Shown here: one piece after another, positions 24,178-33,574 of the stretch
Position numbering within the stretch: the first letter of the stretch is position 1
How the letters are laid out: the number at the start of each line of letters is the position of its first letter
Notes under the pieces: model-generated
Databases searched by the model: none
Told to the model about the DNA's origin: nothing
What the model saw: the letters and a program-made list of their open reading frames with translations, nothing else
Assembly: GCF_001712755.1 (NCBI RefSeq)
Contig: NZ_MDKC01000010.1
Coordinates: 1 to 64,000 of the forward strand
From: Gottfriedia luciferensis
GTDB lineage: Bacteria; Bacillota; Bacilli; Bacillales; Bacillaceae_G
Length of the DNA: 64,000 nucleotides
Direction of reading: 5' to 3'
Program-made: the position numbers and the translations under genes

Positions 24178-25857
24178 ATGTCCATGGGAATTTTGCAGGT
24201 AGTTGTTACATTACTCATTATTGTTTTATTAGTAAAGCCAGTAGGTAGCTACCTTGTTAAAGTATATGACAATGAGAAAACGGGATTAGATCGCTTTTTT
24301 GGGCCTTTTGAAAGGTTTATTTATCGATTAATTGGTGTACAAGAAGAAGAAAAAATGGGTTGGAAAAAATATGTTTTAGCGATGTTGTTAAGTAATTTTG
24401 TGATGTTAATTATTTTATATGCAATTTTTAGATTTCAAAAATATTTACCTTTCAATCCAGATCATATAAGTAATATGCCATCAGCTTTGGCATTCAATAC
24501 GGCAACTTCTTTTATAACAAATACGAATTGGCAGGCTTATAGTGGTGAAAATTCACTAACGTATTTCTCCCAAATGGCGGCTATTACATTCCCAATGTTT
24601 ACTTCAGCAGCTACCGGCTTTGCAGTAGCGATTGCCTTTATAAGAGGATTAGTAGGACGTCAAGATAATCTAGGAAACTTTTATGTAGATTTAGTTCGTT
24701 CAATCACTCGAGTATTTTTACCTTTATCATTTATCGTAGCTTTATTTTTAGTATTCCAAGGTGTACCTCAAACTTTAAAAGGTGCAGTAGATGCAACAAC
24801 AATTGAAGGGGTAAAACAAGTCATTACTAGAGGGCCTGTAGCTGCACTTGAATCAATTAAACATATTGGTACAAATGGTGGAGGATTTTTTGGTACAAAT
24901 GCTGCACATCCATTTGAAAATCCTACACCTTTATCAAATTTAGTTCACATAGTGTGTATGATGCTTTTACCTACTTCATTAGTTTATGCATTTGGTGTAA
25001 TGGTTAAAAACAAAAGGCAAGGCTGGACAGTATTTGCTGCAATGGGCATATTGTTTATAGCTCTTCTTACAGCAGTATTTGTTGCAGAGTATAATGGTAC
25101 TCCTGCGCTACAAGCGCTTGGTATACATGGAAATATGGAAGGAAAAGAAGTGCGTTTTGGAATATCTGAATCAGCGCTCTTCACGGCTGTTACGACTGCT
25201 GCTACAACTGGATCAGTTAACAATATGCACGATTCATTAACACCAATCGGTGGAATGGTACCACTTGCTGAAATGATGTTAAATAATGTTTTTGGTGGAA
25301 AAGGCGTTGGTTTATTAAATGGATTACTATATGTCATCTTAACAGTCTTTATTTGCGGGCTAATGGTAGGGAGAACACCTGAATTTTTAGGAAAGAAAAT
25401 CGAAGCAAAAGAAATTAAACTAGCATCAATTGCGATTTTAACTCACCCATTAATTATCTTAGTTCCTACTGCATTAGCATTAGCTTTAAAAGGACCAGTT
25501 TCTTCTATATTAAATCCTGGTTTCCATGGTTTGACTGAAGTATTGTACGCCATTACTTCTGGAGCAGCTAATAATGGATCAGCATTCGGTGGATTAACAG
25601 CTAATACGGATTTCTATAACATTGTAATCGGATTAGTTATGTTGTTTGGTCGATATATTTCAATTATTGCTATGCTAGCGATTGCTGGGTCATTTTCTAC
25701 TAAGAAAGTTGTTGCAGCAACATCTGGAACATTCAAAACAGATACGCCTTTATTTACAGTCATATTAGTTGCGATTATTTTAGTTGTTTGTGCATTAACG
25801 TTTTTCCCTGTACTTGCACTAGGTCCAATCGCAGAGCATTTAGGGATGTTCAAATAG
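24178..25857 (+). CDS. kdpA: K+-transporting ATPase subunit KdpA
   Basis: This is the 559-residue K+-selective channel-like subunit of the high-affinity Kdp pump. Pore signatures are visible: 'NTATSFITNTNWQAYSGE' (first selectivity loop), 'NGGGFFGTNAAHPFENP', 'NNMHDSLTPIGGM' and 'SGAANNGSAFGG'. The length is normal. GGGAGGAA precedes the ATG. Confidence 0.96.
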   Translation: MSMGILQVVVTLLIIVLLVKPVGSYLVKVYDNEKTGLDRFFGPFERFIYRLIGVQEEEKMGWKKYVLAMLLSNFVMLIILYAIFRFQKYLPFNPDHISNMPSALAFNTATSFITNTNWQAYSGENSLTYFSQMAAITFPMFTSAATGFAVAIAFIRGLVGRQDNLGNFYVDLVRSITRVFLPLSFIVALFLVFQGVPQTLKGAVDATTIEGVKQVITRGPVAALESIKHIGTNGGGFFGTNAAHPFENPTPLSNLVHIVCMMLLPTSLVYAFGVMVKNKRQGWTVFAAMGILFIALLTAVFVAEYNGTPALQALGIHGNMEGKEVRFGISESALFTAVTTAATTGSVNNMHDSLTPIGGMVPLAEMMLNNVFGGKGVGLLNGLLYVILTVFICGLMVGRTPEFLGKKIEAKEIKLASIAILTHPLIILVPTALALALKGPVSSILNPGFHGLTEVLYAITSGAANNGSAFGGLTANTDFYNIVIGLVMLFGRYISIIAMLAIAGSFSTKKVVAATSGTFKTDTPLFTVILVAIILVVCALTFFPVLALGPIAEHLGMFK

Positions 25858-25893
25858 TAGGAAACGGTAATAGCTAAGGAGGAGAATGAACAA

Positions 25894-27933
25894 ATGGCAA
25901 TCGAAAATAAGCCACTATCAAAAGCAATAAAAACGCAAGCTGTGATTGATTCATTTAAAAAATTAAATCCACTTGTGATGATAAAAAATCCAGTCATGTT
26001 TGTAGTAGAAGTCGGGACTTTCATAACTCTTATTCTATCAATTAAACCAGATCTTTTTGGAATCAGTACAGTAGGTAGAATATATAATATTGCTGTATTT
26101 TTAATTCTTTTATTTACAGTATTATTTGCTAATTTTGCAGAAGCACTTGCTGAAGGGCGTGGTAAAGCGCAGGCAGATACACTAAGAAAAACAAAATCAG
26201 AAACAAATGCAAAGTTAAGACAAAAAGATGGGTCTTATATAGAAGCACCATCAACCTCACTGAGAAAAGGAGATATCGTTCGAGTAGATACAGGAGAAAT
26301 TATTCCTTCAGATGGAGAAATTATTGAAGGTCTTGCATCGATTGATGAATCAGCTATAACAGGTGAATCAGCACCAGTTATTAAAGAAGCAGGAGGAGAT
26401 TTTTCATCTGTTACTGGAGGGACTACAGTCGTTTCAGATTATATTATTGTTAAAATTTTAACTGATCCTGGTGAATCATTTATTGACCGAATGATTTCTT
26501 TAGTAGAGGGAGCAGCTCGTCAAAAGACACCGAATGAGGTGGCATTAACTACTTTATTAGCAGTGTTAACACTAGTTTTTTTAATCGTGATTATGACACT
26601 TGTTCCAATTGCGAATTATTTAAATGTCTCAATTGATGTTGCAACATTAATCGCGTTACTTGTTTGTTTAATTCCTACAACGATTGGTGGGTTACTATCA
26701 GCAATCGGTATTGCAGGGATGAACCGTGTAACACAATTTAATGTATTAGCTATGTCTGGTAAAGCAGTTGAAGCAGCTGGTGATATTGATACGATGATTT
26801 TAGATAAAACTGGTACGATTACGTTTGGTAACCGTATGGCAAATGAATTCATTCCAGTTGGTAGTATAACTGAAAAAGAGGTAACGATGGCTTCTTTAAA
26901 ATCTTCCGTAAAAGATGAAACGCCAGAGGGACGTTCTGTTGTAGAGTTGGCACATAAAACTGGACTAAGTTGGGATCAAAATGAATATAAAGACGCCGAG
27001 GTAATTGAATTTACTGCTGAAACTAGAATGTCAGGTTTAAATTTAAAAGATGGAACTGAAATTCGAAAAGGAGCGGTAGACGCAATTAAGAAATATATTG
27101 CCGCTAAAGGAGGAAACATTCCTCCTGACCTTGAGGAAAAATCAAATGTTGTAGCAAAAGCTGGAGGTACACCACTTGCTGTTGCAATAAATAATCAAAT
27201 TTACGGTGTTATTTATTTAAAAGATACAGTAAAACCAGGATTGAAAGAACGATTTGAAGAATTAAGAGCGATGGGGATCAAAACGGTTATGTGTACAGGT
27301 GATAACCCGTTGACAGCTGCAACTATTGCCAGAGAAGCAGGTGTTGACGAGTTTATTGCAGAAGCAAAACCAGAAGATAAAATCGCTGCGATTAAAAATG
27401 AACAAAATGAAGGAAAGTTAGTTGCGATGACTGGAGATGGAACAAATGATGCTCCTGCCCTAGCTCAAGCTGATGTTGGTTTAGCGATGAATTCAGGAAC
27501 AATGGCTGCAAAAGAAGCAGCAAATATGATCGACTTAGACTCTGATCCTACTAAACTATTATCTGTTATTGCGATTGGTAAGCAATTACTAATCACACGT
27601 GGTTCATTAACAACATTTTCAATCGCAAATGATATTGCGAAGTATTTTGCGATTATCCCAGCCTTATTTATAATGGCAATTCCGCAATTAGATTATCTTA
27701 ATATTATGGGACTGAATTCGCCTAAGTCTGCAATCCTATCAGCATTAATATTTAATGCAATCATCATTCCTCTCCTCATTCCTGTTGCGATGAAGGGTGC
27801 GAAGTATAAGCCGATGGATGCAAATAAACTATTATCCAAAAACTTATTAATCTACGGACTTGGTGGTGTTATTGCTCCGTTCATTGGAATTAAAATTATT
27901 GATATGCTTGTATCCACATTGCATTTTGTTTAA
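25894..27933 (+). CDS. kdpB: K+-transporting P-type ATPase subunit KdpB
   Basis: This 679-residue P-type ATPase energises K+ uptake. The phosphorylated aspartate is D304 in 'DKTGTITFG'. 'AITGESAPV' is the actuator TGES loop, and '[18 protein letters not shown]' is the hinge. AAGGAGGAG precedes the ATG. It lies between kdpA and kdpC as usual. Confidence 0.96.
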   Translation: MAIENKPLSKAIKTQAVIDSFKKLNPLVMIKNPVMFVVEVGTFITLILSIKPDLFGISTVGRIYNIAVFLILLFTVLFANFAEALAEGRGKAQADTLRKTKSETNAKLRQKDGSYIEAPSTSLRKGDIVRVDTGEIIPSDGEIIEGLASIDESAITGESAPVIKEAGGDFSSVTGGTTVVSDYIIVKILTDPGESFIDRMISLVEGAARQKTPNEVALTTLLAVLTLVFLIVIMTLVPIANYLNVSIDVATLIALLVCLIPTTIGGLLSAIGIAGMNRVTQFNVLAMSGKAVEAAGDIDTMILDKTGTITFGNRMANEFIPVGSITEKEVTMASLKSSVKDETPEGRSVVELAHKTGLSWDQNEYKDAEVIEFTAETRMSGLNLKDGTEIRKGAVDAIKKYIAAKGGNIPPDLEEKSNVVAKAGGTPLAVAINNQIYGVIYLKDTVKPGLKERFEELRAMGIKTVMCTGDNPLTAATIAREAGVDEFIAEAKPEDKIAAIKNEQNEGKLVAMTGDGTNDAPALAQADVGLAMNSGTMAAKEAANMIDLDSDPTKLLSVIAIGKQLLITRGSLTTFSIANDIAKYFAIIPALFIMAIPQLDYLNIMGLNSPKSAILSALIFNAIIIPLLIPVAMKGAKYKPMDANKLLSKNLLIYGLGGVIAPFIGIKIIDMLVSTLHFV

Positions 27934-27957
27934 TAGATTGGAAATGGAGGATTTAAT

Positions 27958-28518
27958 GTGAGATCAGTTATGATTGCGATAAGAGCATCTATTGTATTGT
28001 TATTAATTTGCGGATTGGGATATCCATTAGCTACAACAGGAGTTGCACAAGCTATTTTCCCAAAACAAGCAGATGGTAGTTTAATAGAAACGAATGGAAA
28101 AGTTACCGGTTCCAAATTACTAGCTCAAGAATTTAAAGGGCCTGAATGGTTCCATTCTAGAGCGTCTGCTGCGAATTATAATCCTACTGCTTCAGCTGCA
28201 ACTAATGCTGCTGTCGCATCAAAGGAATATGTTAAAGCAACAAAAGATAAAGTAAATAATTTAAAAAAAGAAAATAATGATCTTGGTAAAACAATACCAG
28301 CAGATTTAGTAACAACGTCTGGTTCGGGATTTGATCCTGATTTATCCCCAGAAGCAGTAAAAGCTCAAGTACCGAGGGTTGCTAAGGCAACAGGGATTTC
28401 AGAGGATAAATTAAGGGCTTTAATCGATTCTCATACAACTGGTCGTCAATTAGGAATATTTGGAGAGCCGCGTGTGAATATATTAGAACTGAACTTAGCA
28501 TTACAGAAATTAATATAA
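27958..28518 (+). CDS. kdpC: K+-transporting ATPase subunit KdpC
   Basis: This 186-residue subunit has one N-terminal membrane helix (about 7-27) and a periplasm-side domain with 'FHSRASAANYNPTASAATN' and 'HTTGRQLGIFGEPRVNILELN'. The start is GTG with GGAGG upstream. It is followed by a terminator-like hairpin. Confidence 0.95.
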   Translation: MRSVMIAIRASIVLLLICGLGYPLATTGVAQAIFPKQADGSLIETNGKVTGSKLLAQEFKGPEWFHSRASAANYNPTASAATNAAVASKEYVKATKDKVNNLKKENNDLGKTIPADLVTTSGSGFDPDLSPEAVKAQVPRVAKATGISEDKLRALIDSHTTGRQLGIFGEPRVNILELNLALQKLI

Positions 28519-28543
28519 AAGGGGAGAGAAGTCTCTCCTTTTT
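28517..28543 (+). terminator. Terminator-like hairpin between kdpC and the KdpD-like gene
   Basis: AAAGGGGAGAGA pairs with TCTCTCCTTTTT around a two-base loop. Partial termination here would make the sensor-like gene less abundant than the pump. Confidence 0.75.
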
Positions 28544-28571
28544 CCTATGTATAGAGAAAGGAGGAAGAATA

Positions 28572-30917
28572 TTGAGTGGTAAACAGTTTCGTAGAAAAAC
28601 ACCCGAGGAATTACTAGCATCCATACAGAAAATCAAAAAAGGTAGATTAAAAATAATCATTGGGACAGTAAGTGGATCTGGAAAGACATACCATATGCTA
28701 CAAGAAGGTAATGTTTTAAGAGAACGTGGGATTGATGTTGTAATTGGTTTAATTAGTGAGACGAACCGTCAAAAAACAATTGATCAAATAGGAAATTTGG
28801 ATAAAGTCCCTACTGTCCATTGGGAAGAAGAAGGAACGATTAAACATGACCTTGATTTGGATGCAATTATTAAAAGAAATCCAGAAGTAGTACTTGTTGA
28901 TTCCATAGCTCATCAAAATCGACCAGAAGCAATGTTTCCAACACGTTTAGAAGATATTAATTATTTAATCTCCAAAAATATAAGTGTTATTACAACTATG
29001 AATATATATGAAATTAAAGAAGTATATGATGAAGCTGATAAATTGACCGGTGGAAAAGTTAAAGTGGAATTATTTGTTCCAGAAGATACTTTGTCATTGG
29101 CTAATGAAGTTAAGTTATTAGATGTAACACCTGAAGTTATTTTAGAAAGATCAAAAGAAGATTTTAACAATAATGATGAAAACACAAAATATACTCAGTT
29201 ATTTCATAAAAGCAACTTAGCAGTACTTCGGGAGTTAGCACTACGTTTTATAGCTAACGAAGTAAATGATGAGCTTGATGAATATAGAGAAATACATGGT
29301 ATGGTAGGACCATCCGGAGCGTCAGAAAAAATTTTAGTTACTGTTCAATATCATTGGAATGGTTCTATTTTGATACGTAGGGGGCAACAAATTTCCAAAA
29401 GATTAGGTGGAGATTTACAAGTAGTATGTTTTCAACCCCCTAACAAAAAATTCACTACTGATGAATTAACGTTTAAACGCTCCATCATAAAACTTGTTGA
29501 AAAAGTCGGAGGAAATTTTGAAGAATTGCCATTAAGAAGTAAATCAATTGCGAGTGAAATAGTTGAATATTCAGTTCGAAATAATATAACAAGTATTGTA
29601 CTCGGGCAATCAAAAAGAACTCGATCGGAAGAGATTGTAAATGGTTCGATCGTTAATAAAATTTTAAGAAAAAGTAAAAATATAGATGTATTTATTGTTG
29701 CTGATCGAGCCCGAAAAGATGGTGAAAGATTAATTCCTACAATGCAAGTAAATAAAGAAATAACAGATCCATATCGTCGCTTAAATCCACAAGAGCTTGC
29801 TCAGGAAATTCATAAAATTAAACGTGGTTCCTTAAAAGTTTATATAGGAGCGGCTCCTGGTGTCGGAAAAACATATACGATGTTAAGAGAAGGTAATGAG
29901 TTAAAGAAAAAAGGAATCGATATCGTCATTGGGTTACTTGAAACGCATGGTAGGAAAGAAACCTTGGAAAAAGTAGGAGTTTTAGACGTAATCCCGAGAA
30001 AAGTCATTCCTTACAAAGAAACAACTTTAGAAGAAATGGATACTGAGGCTATTATACAAAGAAATCCAGAGGTCGTGTTAATAGATGAATTAGCGCATAC
30101 GAATGTTCCAGGAAGTAAATATAATAAGAGATATTTGGATGTTGAAGAGATTCTGGAAGCAGGGATATCAGTAATTTCTACAATGAATATACAACATGTT
30201 GAAAGCTTAAATGATAGTGTCGAACAAATTGCTGGAATAAGAGTGAGAGAAACAGTTCCTGATCACATACTTAAAGATGCTAATGAAATCGAATTAATTG
30301 ATATTTCTCCAAAAGCACTTAGAGAAAGAATGAAAGAAGGGAGAATTTATGCACCAATTAAAATCGAACAATCACTAAATAATTTCTTTAAAACTGGAAA
30401 TTTAATTGCATTAAGGGAATTAGCATTAAGGGAAGTCGCAGATGATGTAGATGAACGTCTTGAGGCGTGGGAAAGAGATTTATCACTTAGAGGACCTTGG
30501 AGACAAGAGGAAGTCATTTTTGTTTGTGTAAATTTAAAACCTAATAATGAAAGACTTATTCGTAGAGGCTTTCGAATTGCATATCGGCTAAAAGCTAAAT
30601 TGTATGTATCGTATGTTAAAGTACATGACAATTTTTCAGAAGAAGAAAAACTTTCATTAAAAAAAATAAAAGATTTAACTGCACGCTTAGGTGGAAAGTT
30701 TGAATTGTATGAAACAACTGATCGAAGACACGTTTTTATTGAATTAGTAAAAAATATTTTAGAAAAAAAGACAACTCATGTAATTATTGGGCAGTCAGCC
30801 CGTTCTAGATGGGAGGAAATAAAAGCAGGATCAATCGTTCAAAAGTTGTTAAGGGAGTTGCGCCACTTAGATGTTTTAGTAGTTGCTGACCCTAAAGAAG
30901 GACAGGATAAAATATAA
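28572..30917 (+). CDS. Doubled KdpD sensor domain protein, no histidine kinase
   Basis: This 781-residue protein is two KdpD N-terminal modules joined head to tail. Each has a P-loop ATP-binding KdpD domain followed by a USP-like domain. The P-loops are at residues 31-39 and 426-434, an offset of 395. The second copy keeps 'LIDELAHTNVPGS', while the first has 'LVDSIAHQNRPEA', which lacks the conserved glutamate. The USP ends are 'GQSKRTRSEEI' and 'GQSARSRWEEI'. The four-helix region and kinase core of full KdpD are absent, and no kdpE is nearby. The USP domain binds c-di-AMP in Staphylococcus aureus. The start is TTG with AAGGAGG upstream. Confidence 0.9.
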   Translation: MSGKQFRRKTPEELLASIQKIKKGRLKIIIGTVSGSGKTYHMLQEGNVLRERGIDVVIGLISETNRQKTIDQIGNLDKVPTVHWEEEGTIKHDLDLDAIIKRNPEVVLVDSIAHQNRPEAMFPTRLEDINYLISKNISVITTMNIYEIKEVYDEADKLTGGKVKVELFVPEDTLSLANEVKLLDVTPEVILERSKEDFNNNDENTKYTQLFHKSNLAVLRELALRFIANEVNDELDEYREIHGMVGPSGASEKILVTVQYHWNGSILIRRGQQISKRLGGDLQVVCFQPPNKKFTTDELTFKRSIIKLVEKVGGNFEELPLRSKSIASEIVEYSVRNNITSIVLGQSKRTRSEEIVNGSIVNKILRKSKNIDVFIVADRARKDGERLIPTMQVNKEITDPYRRLNPQELAQEIHKIKRGSLKVYIGAAPGVGKTYTMLREGNELKKKGIDIVIGLLETHGRKETLEKVGVLDVIPRKVIPYKETTLEEMDTEAIIQRNPEVVLIDELAHTNVPGSKYNKRYLDVEEILEAGISVISTMNIQHVESLNDSVEQIAGIRVRETVPDHILKDANEIELIDISPKALRERMKEGRIYAPIKIEQSLNNFFKTGNLIALRELALREVADDVDERLEAWERDLSLRGPWRQEEVIFVCVNLKPNNERLIRRGFRIAYRLKAKLYVSYVKVHDNFSEEEKLSLKKIKDLTARLGGKFELYETTDRRHVFIELVKNILEKKTTHVIIGQSARSRWEEIKAGSIVQKLLRELRHLDVLVVADPKEGQDKI

Positions 30918-30939
30918 AAAACTTTTTTCTTAAAAACCC

Positions 30940-30970
30940 TTGACCTAAACTTAGGTTTAGGCTGTAATCT
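30940..30970 (+). promoter_or_regulatory. MerR-type promoter and operator
   Basis: TTGACC (30940-30945) and TAATCT (30965-30970) are separated by 19 bases. The spacer region holds the inverted repeat CCTAAAC/GTTTAGG (30944-30950 and 30955-30961). An over-long spacer with a central palindrome is the hallmark of MerR-activated promoters. The MerR gene at 31734 in the same operon is the likely regulator. Confidence 0.85.
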
Positions 30971-31012
30971 CTGATTTGTAAGAAACAAATTAACAAATTG
31001 GAGGAAACTTAA

Positions 31013-31723
31013 ATGAAAAAATTTGCTTTTGTAACAGGGGCTAATAAAGGAATAGGATTAGAAGTTGTTCGTCAGTTGGCAGAAAAAGATTACCATGTAT
31101 TTTTAGGTGCTCGAAATGAAGAATTAGGGAAGCAAGCTGTTAAATCTTTAGGATTATCAAATATTACCTTTATTCCAGTTGATGTCACTAATACAGAATC
31201 GATACAAAATTCTCTCGCAAAAATTAATGTGATAACTAATCACCTAGATCTTTTAATAAATAATGCAGGTATTGCACCTGATTTTAATATTAAACCAAGT
31301 GAAATCAAACTTGAAACATTACGTCAGGCCTTTGAAGTAAATTTCTTTGGAACTTTCCAAATGATCCAAACTTTTTTACCATTGGTTAATAAATCAGAAC
31401 GAGGAAAAATTATTAATGTAACGACCGATATGGCATCACAAACAATGTTTGACCGCGGTGAAACTGACCCAATTAATATTTTAGGTTATAATTCTTCAAA
31501 AACAGCTAATAATTCTTTAACATTAACATTTGGTAAAGAATTTGGAAGTAACGGTCCAGAAATTTTCGGTGTTACACCCGGATTTACAACAACGGACTTA
31601 AATCATAATTCGGCTGGAGGAAAAACAACAGCTGAGGGTGCCAAAATCATAGCTGACTTTGCGTTAAGTAATATAAATTATAATGGCAAAATATTAAATG
31701 CAAATGGCATTATGCCGTGGTAA
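31013..31723 (+). CDS. Short-chain dehydrogenase/reductase
   Basis: This is a 236-residue classical SDR. It has the NAD(P) motif 'VTGANKGIG', 'LINNAGIA', the active-site tyrosine and lysine in 'YNSSKTANN', and an arginine-containing 'GARNEE' segment that favours NADPH. It resembles carbonyl reductases. It is first in an operon with a MerR regulator behind a MerR-type promoter, so its substrate or a related toxic carbonyl may be the inducer (inference). GGAGG precedes the ATG. Confidence 0.85.
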   Translation: MKKFAFVTGANKGIGLEVVRQLAEKDYHVFLGARNEELGKQAVKSLGLSNITFIPVDVTNTESIQNSLAKINVITNHLDLLINNAGIAPDFNIKPSEIKLETLRQAFEVNFFGTFQMIQTFLPLVNKSERGKIINVTTDMASQTMFDRGETDPINILGYNSSKTANNSLTLTFGKEFGSNGPEIFGVTPGFTTTDLNHNSAGGKTTAEGAKIIADFALSNINYNGKILNANGIMPW

Positions 31724-31733
31724 GGGAGAGTTC

Positions 31734-32096
31734 ATGAATTATACAATTGGGCAAGTAGCAAAGTTAAATAACTTAACAATTTCTCAATTAAGATACTATG
31801 ACAAACAAGGATTGTTACCCTTTCTAAAAAGAACTGAAAGTGGAGACAGAATTTTCGATAAGGATTCACTTAAATTGATCGAAATGATCTTATGCTTAAA
31901 AAATACAGGAATGCCAATCAAAAAAATAAAGCAATTTGTTGACTGGACTATGCGTGGAGAAGAAACCTTGAATCAACGTTTAGATCTTATGAAACAGCAA
32001 GAAGAAAATGTTTTACAGCAAATAAAAGAAACAGAAGAAAATTTAAAGAAAATTCAACGGAAAATTGCTAAATATGAATTCGAAATACAAAAATAA
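31734..32096 (+). CDS. MerR-family transcriptional regulator
   Basis: This is a 120-residue MerR regulator. The HTH is 'YTIGQVAKLNNLTISQLRYYDKQGLLPF', read from residue 3, and a coiled coil forms the C-terminus. It lacks metal-binding cysteines, which fits a small-molecule or redox sensor of the YhdM/AdhR kind. The ATG at 31734 with AAGGGAGAG upstream is preferred over an upstream in-frame start within the SDR gene. It probably controls the palindromic promoter at 30940. Confidence 0.85.
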   Translation: MNYTIGQVAKLNNLTISQLRYYDKQGLLPFLKRTESGDRIFDKDSLKLIEMILCLKNTGMPIKKIKQFVDWTMRGEETLNQRLDLMKQQEENVLQQIKETEENLKKIQRKIAKYEFEIQK

Positions 32097-32128
32097 AAAA
32101 GACGACTTTTAACAGTTGTCTTTTTTAT
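32093..32128 (+). terminator. Intrinsic terminator after the MerR gene
   Basis: AAAAAGACGAC pairs with GTTGTCTTTTT. The T run on the plus strand ends the SDR-MerR operon. Confidence 0.85.
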
Positions 32129-32157
32129 TGAATTCATAAGTATATACTCAAGGTTTT

Positions 32158-33411
32158 TTAATTGTTGTTTAAATTAGATTTCTCTATAACAAGACCTAAT
32201 TTTTTAGCTACATAACCCGTGGTACTAGCCTGTATAAGAATTGTCATTAGAATGGCGATAAAAGTAACTGTTGTTATTTCGTTTGCATATTTAACTCCAG
32301 CAGCTACAATCATCCCAGAAAGTGCAGCAGGAATAACTCCCGTTTCACGAACCCAAAACATAAACAAAATTTCTTTCCATGTCCATTTTGCTTTTCGATC
32401 TGGCAAAGCACAAAAAAGGACTGTAAGCGGTCTCGCAATAAACATGAAAACTAAAACAATTAGTACTCCTTGTATCCAAAATTTACTTAAAATATGAAAA
32501 TTAACTTGGGTACCAAGTAACATAAAAATAAGTTTCCTCATAATTAATGTAACATTATCCGAAAAATGTGCATCTGTTGTTTTAGTTTCATCTGAAATAT
32601 GAAGACGAAACAATTGTGGATTACCTAAAATAAGACCAGCTGTAAAAGTTGCCATAAACCCACTAGCATGAATCAATCCAGCTACTAAATATGAGCTAAT
32701 TGCTAATACTAGACTGACAATTGTGCTGTATTTATTTAAAAATGCCCATCTATGTGATGAAGTAAAAAAAGCTCCAAAGAAACCAACAATTATTCCAACT
32801 AATATTCCACCCCCAGCTTCACGAAAAAAACTCCAAATACTAGCTGAAATGGATAATTGCGATTGTCCTAAAATGACTCCAAGTATAGTAAATGCCAAAA
32901 TAGAACCCGTTGCATCATTAAAGGCTGATTCACTTTCTACAGTTTGTCTTACTTTTTCATGGATCGTAACTTGTTTAAAAACTGGAATCAAAGTTGCTGG
33001 GTCTGTAGATGCGATGACTGATGCAAGCAAAAGTGCATATAAGAATGGTAGCTTCAATAAATAAAAAGCTGTAACTGCTACAACTAATGCTGTAATAATG
33101 ACTCCAAGAGTCGATAGTAGAGAGATGGTAATCCATACTTTTTTTAAAACGGAAACATGAATGGCTTTACCACCTTCAAACAGAATTAAGACAGAACCTA
33201 GGACGATAATGAACTGATTTGCCACTGATTCATTTGGCAATGAAATGAAATTAAATACTGATGGACCTACTAATATTCCGATTATCATAAATAAAGCTAC
33301 ATCAGGAATTTTTATTTTTTCAGCTAATTTAATTGCCAATAATCCAAAAATCAAGACGAAAGTAATTATATACAATTCATGTTCAACAGTCTTCATTACT
33401 ACTGATTCCAT
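32158..33411 (-). CDS. Cation:proton antiporter (CPA family)
   Basis: This 417-residue multi-pass membrane protein is a Na+(K+)/H+ exchanger of the CPA superfamily. Family features include 'IPDVALFMIIGILVGPSVF' near the N-terminus and the ion-binding region 'ASTDPATLIPVF' with 'ESAFNDATGSILAF'. There is no attached TrkA_C or USP domain. It lies in a cluster of K+ systems, so K+/H+ exchange is possible. A start at residue 6 (MKTV) is an alternative. Confidence 0.85.
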   Translation of the reverse strand: MESVVMKTVEHELYIITFVLIFGLLAIKLAEKIKIPDVALFMIIGILVGPSVFNFISLPNESVANQFIIVLGSVLILFEGGKAIHVSVLKKVWITISLLSTLGVIITALVVAVTAFYLLKLPFLYALLLASVIASTDPATLIPVFKQVTIHEKVRQTVESESAFNDATGSILAFTILGVILGQSQLSISASIWSFFREAGGGILVGIIVGFFGAFFTSSHRWAFLNKYSTIVSLVLAISSYLVAGLIHASGFMATFTAGLILGNPQLFRLHISDETKTTDAHFSDNVTLIMRKLIFMLLGTQVNFHILSKFWIQGVLIVLVFMFIARPLTVLFCALPDRKAKWTWKEILFMFWVRETGVIPAALSGMIVAAGVKYANEITTVTFIAILMTILIQASTTGYVAKKLGLVIEKSNLNNN

Positions 33412-33574
33412 AATAGATCACCTCTTTAGGCACTTATAAACTAATCTTAGATTGACCTTGTTGAACTCGAAATATTTATTAAGAATATATCAAGTAATTA
33501 TTATATTTTTTTCTCATTGGGTACGCTAATAATCAAATAGGGCAAAACAATATGAAAAGAGGAGATGTACTACT

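Noticed and set aside
24984-25337. 117-residue minus-strand ORF inside kdpA
   Set aside because: It is a shadow of kdpA, with no ribosome site and biased residues.
25614-26024. 136-residue minus-strand ORF at the kdpA/kdpB junction
   Set aside because: It is a shadow of two strongly conserved coding genes on the opposite strand.
28572-30917. Two separate kdpD genes joined by a lost stop codon
   Set aside because: There is no remnant ribosome site or start at the module junction, and the linker reads through cleanly, so a genuine fusion is more likely. An assembly error cannot be excluded from sequence alone.
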